A DNA stretch of 32,789 nt from Welwitschia mirabilis (taxonomy: Eukaryota > Gnetophyta > Gnetopsida > Welwitschiales), in contig JBOZIK010000001.1 of assembly GCA_051453625.1 (NCBI GenBank), positions 14,272,035-14,304,823 of the forward strand. Reading direction: 5' to 3'. Positions 10,581-21,412 of the stretch are shown here, in pieces; the stretch's first letter is position 1, and every line of letters begins with the position of its first letter. Under the pieces are notes generated by a model. It did not search any database. It saw only the letters and a list, made by a program, of their open reading frames with translations, and was not told where the DNA came from. A program made the position numbers and the translations under genes.

Positions 10581-10849
10581 TTTGAAAATGATGAAATAGA
10601 TTAGTCTCAAGAATCATGCCTTATAGCTCAAAATCAAGTTGACTTAGAACTTAAATCCTTATTTAATAATTTAAAATATGCTTTCTTAGGGGATAACTCC
10701 ATCTTTCTAGTAGTCATAAATTATTTTCTAACTTCATCCCAATATGATCAATTACTTAAACTCTTAAAGAAGAATAAATAGATAATATGATGAACTCTCT
10801 TCAACATTAGAGGCATTATCCCTAGTATTTGCTTATACCATATCTATTT

Positions 10850-11790
10850 GGAGGAAAATGTTGAGACATGTATCAAATCATAATGAAGAATAAATCTAAA
10901 TTTGAGGAATGTAGTTAAAAATGAGGTAATCAAACTTGTAAATATTGGAATTATCTACTCTATTTCATATAGAAAATGGATAAGTCCAACTGAGATCATA
11001 GCAAAAAAATTAGGAATTACCCTTATTCATAATAAGCATAATGAGCTTATCCTTACAAGACTTACAATAAAATGAAGGACATACATTGATTATAATAATG
11101 TAAATGCTATGTCTATATAGGATCATTTCCTTCTTCCTTTCTTAGATTAAATTTTAGCACAACTCGCATGGCACCCAATTCACTATTTCTTAAATGGGTA
11201 CTAAGATTATGATCAAATTGAAATTACTCTTATCAAGACAAAACCACCTTCACTTGCTCCTTTGGAATATTTGCTTACAAGTGGATTCCCTTTGGCCTAT
11301 GCAATGTACCTAACAATTTCCAACATTACGTGATCAAGTTCTTCTCTAAATTATTAGGTTTAGATGTCAAAAATTTCATGGATGACTTCTTGATCTATGG
11401 ATTCTTGCTTAATCAGTATTTAAATAACTTATAACATGTCCTTAAGAGATTTATTAAAAAATGCCTTATACTCAACTGGTAAAAATTTCATTTTATGGTT
11501 AATCAAGGTGTAGCTTTAGGACATGTCATCTCTAAGGAAGGAATTCAAGCAGATCTAGTTAAGGTTTCCTTAATTACATATCTATCAATCCCTCAAAAAT
11601 AAAAAGACATCAAATTATTCTTAGGACAAGTAGAATATTATAAAAGATTTAATAAGGATTTTAGTAAAATCTCTAAGCCTTTACATAATCTTCTAAGCAA
11701 GAACACCTCTTTGGATTAGACTCTAGAGTGTTAAAATAAATTCAAACAACTCAAAGAAAAACTAACTTCTACACCCATTATCTAAGCACC
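10850..11790 (+). pseudogene. Reverse transcriptase remnant of outer element
   Basis: Visible blocks, in order, are VVKNEVIKLVNIGIIYSIS, KWISPTEIIAKK, NELILTRLTIK, TYIDYNNVNAMS, DHFLLPFLD, WIPFGLCNVPNNFQ (near 11282) and FMDDFLIYG (11375-11401), then FHFMVNQGVALGHVISKEGI, IKLFLGQVEYYKRFNKDFSK and ISKPLHNLLSK. They correspond to RT motifs from the fingers to the YxDD catalytic box (here FMDD, both Asp kept) and the thumb/connection. Stops and shifts are scattered: for example, the third catalytic Asp region around YFLNGY lacks the usual FLDGFSGY Asp. Dead copy. Confidence 0.9.
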
Positions 11791-11794
11791 TAAT

Positions 11795-12165
11795 TAGAAG
11801 TTATGTTTTAAGTTTATGTGTGATGTAAGTATCTATACAATAGGAGCTATATTAGGATAAATAATCAATAAAATACCAACTGTGATTTACTATGTCAGTA
11901 AAGCTTTAAATGATACTCAAATCAATTATACCATTATAGAGAAAGAGTTTTTAGCCATTGTTGTTACTCTTGAAAAATTTAGATAACACTTTTCATGATT
12001 TAAGGTAGTTATTTACATTGATCACTCAACCCTTAGATATTTTTTTATGAAAAAAGATTTGAAACCAAAGTAAATAGATAGATTCTCCTCCTTAAACGAT
12101 TTAATTTAGAAATTAAAGATAATAAAGGCTTGGGTAATGTCATTACATATCATCTTTCATGCATA
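11795..12165 (+). pseudogene. RNase H remnant of outer element
   Basis: The plus strand reads FKFMCDVSIYTIGAILG, TVIYYVSKALNDTQINYTII, EKEFLAIVVTLEKF, VVIYIDHSTLRYFFMKKDL. This matches retroelement RNase H: (C/S)DAS-DxAxGAVL, YxSKxLxxxQxNYxxxEKELLAxV, and VYTDHxALxYLL. The first Asp (MCD), the Glu (EKE) and the Asp (IDH) are present. The usual ASD Asp is Tyr. Several stops break the frame. RNase H removes RNA from the RNA-DNA hybrid during reverse transcription. Confidence 0.85.
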
Positions 12166-12434
12166 TTCCCTATCCATTGACAAAACTTTTCTAGATAAAC
12201 ATCTCTTTTTAGTCAAAGAAGTACCTTGGTATATAAACATTTCCTATTACTTAGTCTCTAAAATTATTCCTTCCACTAGACTGTTAATGATAAAAGAGAT
12301 TTCTAAGCCAAGTTAAATATTTTTCTAGGATAACCCATATGTTTTTCAAATATTGTCTAGAGCAAGTCATTCATAAATGTACCCCTTAAGATAACACTTA
12401 TAACATAAACATTGCCATTCTCAAGCTTGAGGGG
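12165..12434 (+). pseudogene. Integrase N-terminal linker of outer element, 5' half
   Basis: The plus strand gives VPWYINISYYLVSKIIPS, KEISK, FxDNPYVFQILSRA, MYPL and then HCHSQA followed by a stop codon and GG. This matches the plant Ty3/gypsy segment PWxADIVNYLVxxxxP...WDDPYLFKYC...RRCVP...CHSxAYGGHFG at the start of integrase. Coding similarity ends abruptly at 12434, inside the AYGG-H motif, where the nested element begins. The remainder resumes at 25045. Confidence 0.85.
12430..12434. other. Left target-site duplication of nested element (AGGGG)
   Basis: AGGGG precedes the LTR start TGTTATG at 12435. TGGGG at 25040-25044 follows the LTR end CAACA. The pair differs at one base, tolerable in an insertion this old, and 5 bp is the usual length for Ty3/gypsy integration. 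The integrase reading frame of the outer element continues correctly if one copy is removed, independent support for this boundary. Confidence 0.75.
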
Positions 12435-13469
12435 TGTTATGATGTGTATTTGTGTAAGCATTATGATACTAGGAAGATCCTATCATTCACAAATAAATAT
12501 AGATATTTTACAACATAAAACACTAATATAGATGGGAATTTGACCCAAATGTCATATTCTCATTGAAGGCATAGGGTATAAGAAAGAGAATTAATTTTAA
12601 GACAAAACAGTTACATACTTTAATAGTAAAAATGAATAATAATGTAGAAAATAATAATGCAAATACACTTATGCAAAAATAAGCTAAGCGTAACTTTTAT
12701 CTGATTCCCAGATGGTCTTGTTATAGTGATCGACCTTGTATAACCTAGATTCATCAAGAATTATCATCACCAGATTGAAACTAACCTAAGATATTAGGTA
12801 CATCAAAAAAATAGAAAACTATACAAAGTTAATCTATAAAAGAAATGATAATGCACCTAAACTAATAATACTAAACTATAACAAAGATTGCCCTCATAAT
12901 CTATATCACTAAAGAAGCTATCACAGAATTAGAAGCAACATAAACTATAAGGGATATGCACATTATAAGAATAAGAAAATAGAAAAATATTTTTTGAATT
13001 AGTTTCAAACCAACATCCATATTACAAAGTAGCCACACCTAAATGAAGGAAGCATAACCCAACACCAAGAAGACATCTCTTTGTAACTACAATGGATGGA
13101 TCTCTGGCCCTTTAATCTTCTATCACAAGAATTTCTGGTATAATTGAAGTCAAGCAGAAGTTGAGGGTGGAATTAATACTTATTAACAAAAATAGTATTA
13201 CAAATAAATAAGACAAATAGGCATGGATACAACCCTAAAAACCACATTAAAAAAAAAAGACAAATGGCTAAAGTTAGGGGAATTTCATTGAATTATTATT
13301 TTAGATGTTGTCCTATTCATCGCCCAAATAATATAGGAGATGATGCCACCTCATAAGCATTTTATATCCTATGATATATTGATTTCAGTTAGCATCTTTA
13401 TTGGCTTAATTATTCTATCATCTATATAGTCATATGGATAATAAGATAGATGATTGGCTTTTTACAAGT
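12435..13469 (-). repeat. 3' LTR of nested element (truncated by gap)
   Basis: Bases 12435-13469 align throughout with 23782-24818 in direct orientation, from TGTTATGATGTGTATTTGTG to GGCTTTTTACAAGT. The remaining 220 or so bases and the end of the LTR should lie inside the gap at 13470-14218, along with the purine tract. One stretch compared by eye (13044-13138 with 24392-24487) differs at about 14 of 95 sites, nearly all transitions. The orientation is minus because the PBS is at the other LTR. Confidence 0.88.
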
Positions 13470-14218
13470 NNNNNNNNNNNNNNNNNNNNNNNNNNNNNNN
13501 NNNNNNNNNNNNNNNNNNNNNNNNNNNNNNNNNNNNNNNNNNNNNNNNNNNNNNNNNNNNNNNNNNNNNNNNNNNNNNNNNNNNNNNNNNNNNNNNNNNN
13601 NNNNNNNNNNNNNNNNNNNNNNNNNNNNNNNNNNNNNNNNNNNNNNNNNNNNNNNNNNNNNNNNNNNNNNNNNNNNNNNNNNNNNNNNNNNNNNNNNNNN
13701 NNNNNNNNNNNNNNNNNNNNNNNNNNNNNNNNNNNNNNNNNNNNNNNNNNNNNNNNNNNNNNNNNNNNNNNNNNNNNNNNNNNNNNNNNNNNNNNNNNNN
13801 NNNNNNNNNNNNNNNNNNNNNNNNNNNNNNNNNNNNNNNNNNNNNNNNNNNNNNNNNNNNNNNNNNNNNNNNNNNNNNNNNNNNNNNNNNNNNNNNNNNN
13901 NNNNNNNNNNNNNNNNNNNNNNNNNNNNNNNNNNNNNNNNNNNNNNNNNNNNNNNNNNNNNNNNNNNNNNNNNNNNNNNNNNNNNNNNNNNNNNNNNNNN
14001 NNNNNNNNNNNNNNNNNNNNNNNNNNNNNNNNNNNNNNNNNNNNNNNNNNNNNNNNNNNNNNNNNNNNNNNNNNNNNNNNNNNNNNNNNNNNNNNNNNNN
14101 NNNNNNNNNNNNNNNNNNNNNNNNNNNNNNNNNNNNNNNNNNNNNNNNNNNNNNNNNNNNNNNNNNNNNNNNNNNNNNNNNNNNNNNNNNNNNNNNNNNN
14201 NNNNNNNNNNNNNNNNNN
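13470..14218. other. 749-N gap
   Basis: This gap removes the end of the nested element's 3' LTR, its purine tract and the start of its 3' internal region. The right edge is a (TG)n microsatellite, a likely cause of the assembly break. Confidence 0.95.

Positions 14219-14255
<37 letters not shown>
14219..14255. repeat. (TG)n microsatellite
   Basis: There are about 18 perfect TG units directly after the N run. The true length may be greater, as it abuts the gap. Confidence 0.95.
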
Positions 14256-14258
<3 letters not shown>

Positions 14259-14399
14259 CATGAGTTTTAAGTATAAAAATATATAAAGGGAAAGATATAG
14301 AATATGATCAAAGTTACTTTCATTAATGCCTCATAATAAACTCAATATGGGTAGCAAGCTCAAGTATAGGAGGAGAAAATGGAGAATGCATAAGATCTA

Positions 14400-15540
14400 T
14401 AGGGAAAAAAAATTTCAATGACATAAAAATGGTATGAAGCATCTTGTCTCCTTGTATATGGACTACCTTTGAGAGGTCATCTATCACACTCTACGCAATG
14501 GATACAAAGCGTAGACGTATGTTAACTATCTACTCCTCAAAGTACTAAACACTTCTCTTAACTATCTAGATCTTTACTTTAGTATCTAGATCCTATGGTT
14601 AAGTGTCTGGATACCTCTATCAATGAAACCCCTGATGATCTTAGTGGTCTCTACCAGAAGGGCCTGGATTTACTTTAATATAACTCTAATCATAGGTCTC
14701 TAAACGTAAGATCTCTATGCCTCTTCTAATATCTATATACTCATTTCCTAAAGATAGCAAGCAAAAGCATGAATATGTATAAGGAGCTACTCACCCATAA
14801 GCCCTGGTATTCCAAATCATCAAAACATGGCTAAAAGGAGGCATGGATATCCTAGAATCTATAGTTATCATGCCTCAATCATAGACCTGAGTCTCCTTCA
14901 TATAAAAGTTAGTAAGTCCATCTACTCACCCTTCCTGAATGTTATCAATATCTAAAGGTGTGCAACTATGGTGTAACTATTATGAAATGATGAGTTGATG
15001 TTATAATACTCTATAGGCAGGGATCAACTATGTAATAAAAACACCCAGCTTATTTAGTATCAAGTCTACTAGAATATCTAGTGTTGTGCCATATGTATAG
15101 CACTCCTCTATACCACTAGCAAAATGAATATGTTAGCTCTCAATACCACCTAGTATCTATGCTACAATCATATCCCTAAAGCAACCATAAGAATCTGGCT
15201 ATCATTCTATGTGCATAATGTCATAAAACTTCCTAGTCTCTAATACATAATATGTTCCATGTGCATTCAAAATCCAATGGAGTTATAAATTGAAAAGCCT
15301 CTATTAGTTTCTATCTTTAAGCTATTTATGAAGTCTTTAAAGTATAATTCAACATGGATGGTAGTGGTCTGGATCATATGTAAATGTCCGTATTGAGGTG
15401 GAGGATACACAAGCTCTACACACTCTACCTCAAGTAGTACTAATGAGCTTATCTCCTGCTCTGTGGCTTTGGCTTTAACCTCATCCTATCTAGCTCTACA
15501 TGTATAGGGATTACTCAGTCAAAAATACATAAAATATTAT
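14400..15540 (-). pseudogene. Decayed extra ORF between integrase and 3' LTR of nested element
   Basis: The minus strand (sense for the nested element) keeps long stop-poor pieces: NPYTCRAR, DEVKAKATEQEISS, LVLLEVECVELVYPPPQ, HVELYFKDFINSLKIETN, and after shifts IHFASGIEECYTYGTTLD, ISMPPFSHVLMIWNTRAYG and EYIDIRRGIEILRLE. The composition is less A+T-rich than its surroundings. I recognise no domain. Athila elements carry an additional (env-like) ORF at this position, and other plant elements carry captured host ORFs, so either is possible. I do not assign a function. Confidence 0.4.
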
Positions 15541-17640
15541 GTAAAATCTAATAGACAAAGCTAAATAAATTGTGTGGATGTTAAAAAATAACCTTCAAAA
15601 TCAACAAACAAAATTTAGAAAATTATAAAAATACATCTTATCCCTCAAGATGTCAATACATCACCAATTGCCTAGTCATGAAAAAAAATTTAAAATGCAT
15701 TAAAAATGGAAAGATAGTTTTTAAAATAGTCCCCACATAAGGTAAAAATTTAAAGTGCTCAAATAAAAAGTCTAATCTAGTAGAATCATAAAAGACATTA
15801 AACTAATTAATTTATCCTAAAAACCATTACGTTTCAACATGCAGTTTGTGAAAAATAAAGTGTGAAAGATAAAAACTTAAAACTAATCAACATATATGAA
15901 AGCTACACGTTGAAAGGCTAAAAAATAGGAGAAAATATTGAAAAAAAAAGGATAGAAAAACAAACCTCATTTTTAAGAATTTACAATAATTTAACAAATC
16001 TAAGAGTGAATCTTATAGGGATAAGATCTAGTGCACTGGCAAGAAGTAGGGGAATCATTGTCTCAAAGAAATGAATGGAAATGGTGAAGAAATAAAGAAA
16101 AAATGGGGAAAAACTGTTTAAACCTCATTTTATCACACTGTTATCTACACATCATCCAGACGATAGCACTAGAATAACTCTTAGAAAAAATTAGACTATC
16201 ATCCACCTATGTCATCTAAATGACAAGGTGGATGATAGGACTTTAAAAGTTTTCTCAAAAATTAACATGTTAGACAAGAAAACTAGGCTCAAGTATTATT
16301 TAAAGGCATCAAAATTTATAAAAAAGTTTCAAAAAACAAGAAATTATGAAAAAATCATAACAAATTAGGATGATGATAAAACTTAAAAAAAAAGGGAAAA
16401 AAATAAGGCTAAGAAAACATAGTAACTAGATTGAAACCTGATAATAAAGACTAAATAAATATGTTCAAACTAAAAAATAAACAAGACAGAGCATAAAACT
16501 CCAAAATATACAAAGAATCTCATAAAAACTATGAAGTATAAAAGATTTTTGTTTAATTCTAATGTTAAAAGAAAATAATATGTAATAAATTAACAATAAA
16601 AAATTAGTAAATGATAAGATCATATGTGAAGATGAGAAAATGCAAAAACGACTTTAAATAATAAACTAAAAATCAAATAAAAGAAAAATAAAAATGGATA
16701 TTAGGAACATGGAGAAGATTGCTTACCTATCCTAAATTCTAACCTAGCAAACCCCAATGGAAGATACCATAAAACCACCTTAGTAAAAATGCATGATAAA
16801 ATGTATGAACTCCATAAAATTCCACTAAAAAAGGTAGTGATTATAATGATATCAAAAAACTTCAAGTGCTTAAAATAATGAAAGATAAGATTAGAAGCTA
16901 CTCAAAAATGAACTCACCTACTCACACCTTAAAACACACTCAGATCCTTAAAAGTAAAATGATCATATGGAAATACTGAGATTCTAAAAAATAAGAAATG
17001 CCTCTAATAATATTAAGAACACCATTAATCCCATAACCTCAAAGTTTATTATAAATTTTCCATAATGAGGGGAGTGCAACCACAATCAAAGAAGGAAGGA
17101 CCTATGAAGCATAATCAACTAATCCCCTAATGAAGTTCTCACAGCTATCAACACTGTCAAATGTTTTTCTGGAAACATTTAGCTTAGTGTAATAAGACTT
17201 TATGGTAATCATGTATTTTTCTTTAAGCATAAATACAATAGATCATAGTTATTTTTTTCTTTTTTATTTTTTAAATTTTTTTAAAATAATTCCCACATAA
17301 TCACATACTCAAAAAGATGAAGATGAATAAGTGAGTTAAAAGATAGTAAAGAACATTCCTAAATAATCAAAGGCCTTAAACCATTGGAAAAAAATACAAT
17401 AACTAAGATATATTCCTTCAAACTGAAGTCCATAGATATGGAAATATCTTAAGATTAGATGAATCCAATCTTATCACTATAAAATGTCCAAATACAAATA
17501 GTTGTGGAACTTCATAAAGCAACATATAAGTTAAGTTTAAAAGATGATCAATTAATGTCATAACATTTATGAAAGAAATAAGATAAGAAAGAATTCAGAA
17601 AATGATAGGGTGGAAGTCCTTCTCATTCAAGGGAATCTTA
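15541..17640 (-). other. 3' internal non-coding region of nested element
   Basis: This is an A+T-rich stretch between the decayed extra ORF and the end of integrase, with stops in all frames on both strands. The only structure I can support is the pair of hairpin motifs at 16139-16238, described separately. Confidence 0.5.
16196..16238. repeat. Long hairpin, arms of 13 bp (3' region of nested element)
   Basis: CTATCATCCACCT (16196-16208) is exactly complementary to AGGTGGATGATAG (16226-16238), and an inner pair GTCAT/ATGAC (16211-16215 and 16220-16224) closes on a CTAA loop. A related but weaker copy lies at about 16139-16168. Similar hairpins occur at 23482-23518, 23574-23603 and in both LTRs. 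Confidence 0.85.
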
Positions 17641-17649
17641 AAAATAAGT

Positions 17650-18950
17650 GCTTCTACCATGTTTAAAATTGCATCAAAAGATTTTTCATATAGTTTCAAC
17701 CTTTGTCCATTAACTTTCTAAATCTCCTTAATCTCTAAGTCAAAAATCCCAATAGAGCCATTAGAATGCACTCTCTCTATAAGATAAGGATATAACCATT
17801 TAGAGGTCAACTTACTTTTTAAAAGATGTACTCTAGTATTATATAAAAAAATAATTTGACCAAGTTCAAAATTTTTATGAAGTAGTTCATATTATATTTG
17901 AACTTATCTTGGACTTTGTGGATTAATTAATGATGTATAGCATAAGTTTATTTTTCATTAAGGTAAACTAATTAGACTAATCTATATTTAAGATTATCAT
18001 AAAGGTATTTAAGATTAAGTTAATGAGAAGTACAATAAGAGTTATAACACACATCAATAGGTAAAACACAAATTGTTTTGTACATAATTTTATAAGGTAA
18101 AAAATCAAGAGAATTATGTCAAGTAGTATGGTAAGCCCAAAGAACATCGTTAAGTTTAGAAGTACAAGATTTCTTATTAACAAAGATAAGTTCTTGTAAC
18201 ATTTTCTTAATTTCTTTATTTGCATTTTTATCTTGACCATTGGTTTGTGAATGATAAGCATAAACTACTCTATGTTCTATTCTAATAGACAAAAGAAGTT
18301 TCCTAAAAATTTGATTTATAAAATGAGTTTTTTGGTGACTAATGATAATCTTATGAAAACCAAATTATTAAAAAATATGAGTTGTAAAACAAGTACAAAT
18401 ACTTTGGAAATCATTCAAAAAAGTAGAAATAGCTTCAACTCATTTAGTAATGTAATCTATAGTCATTAAAATGTAATTCTTATCATCAGAAGGTGGGTGA
18501 ATAGGGATAATAAAATAGATTTCCTAATAATCAAAAGGTTCACATTTAAAAATAGGTCTAAGGGACATCTCTTGAGCATGAATAAGACTACTATAGTATT
18601 GATAAACATTAAAACTTCTAGAAAAATTAAAATAATTCTAAAAAAGAGTAGGTCAATAAAAACTAGAATGAAGAATTTTCTTAGCCATTTTTAGTCTACT
18701 AAAATAAACTTTACAAACACTACCATGACAAAGATAAAAGATATTAGATTTTTTCAGATTAAGCACACATTTATGCATAATTTGGTCTTTATGCCTATGA
18801 TAAAGTTATGGCTCTATCTATTCATAATTACTTATTCTAAAGAGAAAGGATTTTCTTTGATTATAAGTCCAATGTTATGGTGTTTTTTTGGTGATAAGAT
18901 AGTTAACAATATCAGCATACCAAGAAGGAGAATGAGTAGAAGATATAGCA
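17650..18950 (-). pseudogene. Integrase remnant of nested element
   Basis: Reading right to left, the minus strand gives SWYADIVNYLITKKTP, DQIMHKCVLN, CHGSVCKVYFSRLKMAKKIL, SFYWPTLF, FDYxEIYFIIPIHPPSDD, YILMTIDYITKxVEAIS, FGFHKIIISHQKTHF, YAYHSQTNGQDKNANKEIKK, LNDVLWAYHTT, YKIMYKTICVLPID, and near 17660-17830 KWLYPYLIERV and KVNGQRLKLY. This is the complete Ty3/gypsy integrase order: linker, zinc-finger region, catalytic core and C-terminal domain. The catalytic D, D and E positions read Y, H and K. Conserved Trp codons in the WGIDF and SKWVEA motifs have become stops. The plus-strand open frames at 18251-18967 are antisense shadows. Confidence 0.9.
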
Positions 18951-18955
18951 AAAAG

Positions 18956-19357
18956 TTATTCATCTAGAAAATAATCATCCATCATAGAATCATGAAAAGA
19001 AGAAGAAAGATAAGATAAATGATCAATGACACTATTATGCCTTTCTACTTTATCAATGATGGTCAAATTACATTCTTGTATGATGAGGATCCCTCTAATT
19101 AATTTATCACTTGAATCTCTCTTAGTTATAAGGTATCGAATCACATCATGATCGATATAAACATTTATATGAAAGCCTAAATGATAATGTCTAAATGTAT
19201 CAAGATAAAATATAAATGCTAATGCTTCTTTCTCTGTATTAGTATAATTCATTTGAGTTCTAGATAGAGTTTTACTATGGTAAGAGATAACTTTAAAATC
19301 ATTTTTATATTTTTGACAAAGTACCTGACCCATAGCAAAATCACTAGCATCACACAT
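18956..19357 (-). CDS. RNase H domain of nested element, open frame of 133 codons
   Basis: This is the best preserved pol piece in the window. It contains MCDASDFAMGQVLCQK, YHSKTLSRTQMNYTNTEKEA, VYIDHDVIRYLITKRDSSDK and SVIDHLSYLSS. These are the retroelement RNase H signatures, with the acidic residues of the DEDD set present: CDASD, TEKEA, YIDHD and IDHLS. It spans the complete domain without a stop, while RT and integrase on either side are broken. It is part of a polyprotein, so the visible Met is probably internal rather than a real start. It is unlikely to be expressed as a functional protein. Confidence 0.85.
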   Translation of the reverse strand: MCDASDFAMGQVLCQKYKNDFKVISYHSKTLSRTQMNYTNTEKEALAFIFYLDTFRHYHLGFHINVYIDHDVIRYLITKRDSSDKLIRGILIIQECNLTIIDKVERHNSVIDHLSYLSSSFHDSMMDDYFLDE

Positions 19358-19399
19358 TACTTAAAATATTTTTTTCAATTGGATCCCATTATAATAGGA

Positions 19400-20345
19400 G
19401 CATAAGGAAATATATAATTAAGTTTATCAAAAGTAAGCTTACAAGATTTATTTCAATCAAATTTAGCCTTTTTTATCCTAGTAATAAGTAAGGGGTTTAT
19501 AAATTTTTCCATAATCTTAAATAAACCAATAATAAACATCACACTGATTAAGAATGAATTGACATTGTTTTGCATTTGTTGGGGAAGTTTGGTTTTGAAT
19601 GACACCAACCTTTTTAAGGTTTATCGTAATTCCTTTTTTCGAAATATAGTAACCTAAAATGATTCTACTATCAACTAAAAATAAACTTTTCTTTTAACTT
19701 AAATGTAGACCACTAGAAATGCATCTATCAAGAACTTTCTCTAGTTTTTTTAAGATTTGTTTAAAACTTTTAGCATAGGTAGAGAAGTCATCTATAAAAA
19801 TTTATATCGAATCATCTAGCATATCAAAAAAAACACATTATTACACATTGAAAAGTACCAGGAGCATTGCAAAGCTCAAAAGGCATGCATCTAAAAGCAA
19901 AAATAGTAAAAGATAAAGTAAAAGTAGTCTTATCCTGATTCTTACTAGTAATGCAAACTAATTGTAACCACTATATCAATTAAAAAGATAATAAAAAGCA
20001 TGTCCTTGAATTATATTAGGTATCTAATCAAGAAAAGGCAAAGGATAATGGTTTTCTTTTTTTGTTATTTCATTTAATTTTCTAAAATGAATGCACATTC
20101 TTAATTTCCCATATTTCTTAGGTACTATTGTCAAAGGGCTAATCAACTCACTATCAGCTATGGCATAAATGATTTTAGCATCCATTAACTTAATGATTTA
20201 ACCTTTTATAACTCATTTAGGAACTAGATTAATTCTAGGTTAGAGTTACCTAATAGGGTTTGTATTATCCTCAAAGTAGATTTTATGTTAAATAATTGGG
20301 GTAGGAATGGCTATTAAATCTTCATGAGATCAAGCAAATGCATTT
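19400..20345 (-). pseudogene. Reverse transcriptase remnant of nested element
   Basis: From 20345 downward the minus strand gives FAWSHEDL, IPTPII, AKIIYAIADSELISPLTIVP, YGKLRMCIHFRKLNEITKKE, HYPLPFLD, then FTIFAFRCMPFELCNAPGTF and IFIDDFSTYA (catalytic YxDD box as FIDD, 19782-19799). These are RT fingers and palm blocks in the normal order. The PKK-x-GKLR-CI-FRKLN block is shorter than the equivalent in the outer element, so the two belong to different families. Stops and frame changes occur between blocks. Confidence 0.88.
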
Positions 20346-20997
20346 ACCTTAGATTGCAAAAGTGAGATTTAGCTTGATTCTTATTGAGGAAAAAGATTTT
20401 CATTGATTATCAAAGGTTTGTTCTGATCATTGCATAGAAAAATATACTTCAGTCCACTGGGTAAAGGTTTCAGATTCAGATTTAAATTCAAATTTTTATT
20501 TTTTATTTAATTTACATGAAAATTAACTATTGTCTTAAACTTTCATTTAGACATCAATAGTGGACAACCATCCTCAAAATAAGAAATATTAGTTGTGCTT
20601 AGATTTTAAACTTCTGCAAAGTTAACAGATTCAATTTTCTACCCTGTAGATTAAAATAATCAATTTATAAATGGTCAAAATCAAGTTTATCTTTATTAAA
20701 AACTTTCAATTTGTCTACTTTAAGTTGATTACCAAATAAAGTTGGATCATAAAGCATTAACCATCTTTCTTCAAGTGGACAATGTTGTAGAAATAAACTT
20801 GCTTTAATCTCTTCTTTCACACTTAAATCATTACCTAAATCTCTTTTAGTAGTATCAAACACTCTTATTATGAACTTTTTATTCCCTAAATGATACTTCA
20901 TTATTCCCATTTTAATATCTATGATACAATGGGCTATTGCACAAAAATCTCTACCTAGAACTAATGGATAACCACTGTTATGTTTAACTTCTATCAT
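20345..20997 (-). pseudogene. Protease C-terminal end and protease-RT linker of nested element
   Basis: The open frame at 20665-20997 contains GYPLVLGRDFCAIAHCIIDI, corresponding to the GRPFLATAxAIIDV end of the Ty3/gypsy protease. It is followed by MGIMKYHLGNKKFI and EERWLMLYDPTLF. Further downstream LPSGLKYIFLC and KPLIINENLF form the linker into RT. The left relic shows the same blocks at 1-490. The GxxYPLVLGRDF motif is intact here, unlike in the left relic (LRRDF). Confidence 0.85.
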
Positions 20998-21330
20998 AAC
21001 CAGGTTAATAGGATAGAATTATTCTTTAATTTGAAGTACTCAATTGTTAATAAAGCCTAACGGTTTCTTGACTAATGTATCTACTAATTCTAAGAGAATC
21101 CTTATAGGTTCTATTCTATTTTCCAACCCATATCATTGACAAATATGCAAGGGCATAATGTTGACACTTGCTCTTATATTAATCAAGGTTTTCTTTATTC
21201 TTCAGTTTCCTTCTAAATTAATACTAATATTTGCTACCCCTAGATCTTTAAATTTAGACAATTTTGTAAGACTAAGTTATTTATGAATTAGCCTAGGAAG
21301 ACTTTACTAAGGATAGTTTGTTTTTTTTCC
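20998..21330 (-). pseudogene. Aspartic protease N-terminal half of nested element
   Basis: The minus strand reads SKFKDLGVANISINLEGN, a stop, then RIKKTLINIRASVNIMPL and HICQ. This aligns with KFKDPxxxxISxxL...KALIDLGASVNIMPLxIC. The catalytic DLGAS motif has become NIRAS: Asp to Asn and Gly to Arg, both explained by G-to-A changes. Protease activity is therefore lost through the catalytic residue itself. Confidence 0.8.
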
Positions 21331-21412
21331 CTCTTAATCAGATATTTCCATGACTCAAAATATTTAAGATTCTCTTACAAAAGTATTAAAATGGTAAATT
21401 TATGCTCACATT

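Noticed and set aside
12421-12434. TCAAGCTTGAGGGG read as a polypurine tract in front of a 3' LTR of the outer element
   Set aside because: The same bases are integrase coding (CHSQA-stop-GG). The outer element's real 3' LTR, matching its 5' LTR, is at 27362, and the LTR at 12435 belongs to the nested minus-strand element.
13422-14286. Four overlapping long open frames (Thr-His or Val-Cys repeats)
   Set aside because: They consist of N plus the (TG)n microsatellite. The real content is the end of an LTR hidden in a gap.
17977-18261. Minus-strand open frame of 94 codons, Leu/Ile-rich
   Set aside because: It is the neighbouring frame to the true integrase reading (HSQTNGQ, LWAYHTT). The protein it gives has no family resemblance.
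18251-18967. Three plus-strand open frames of 65-80 codons
   Set aside because: They lie exactly antisense to recognisable minus-strand integrase blocks, so they are shadows.
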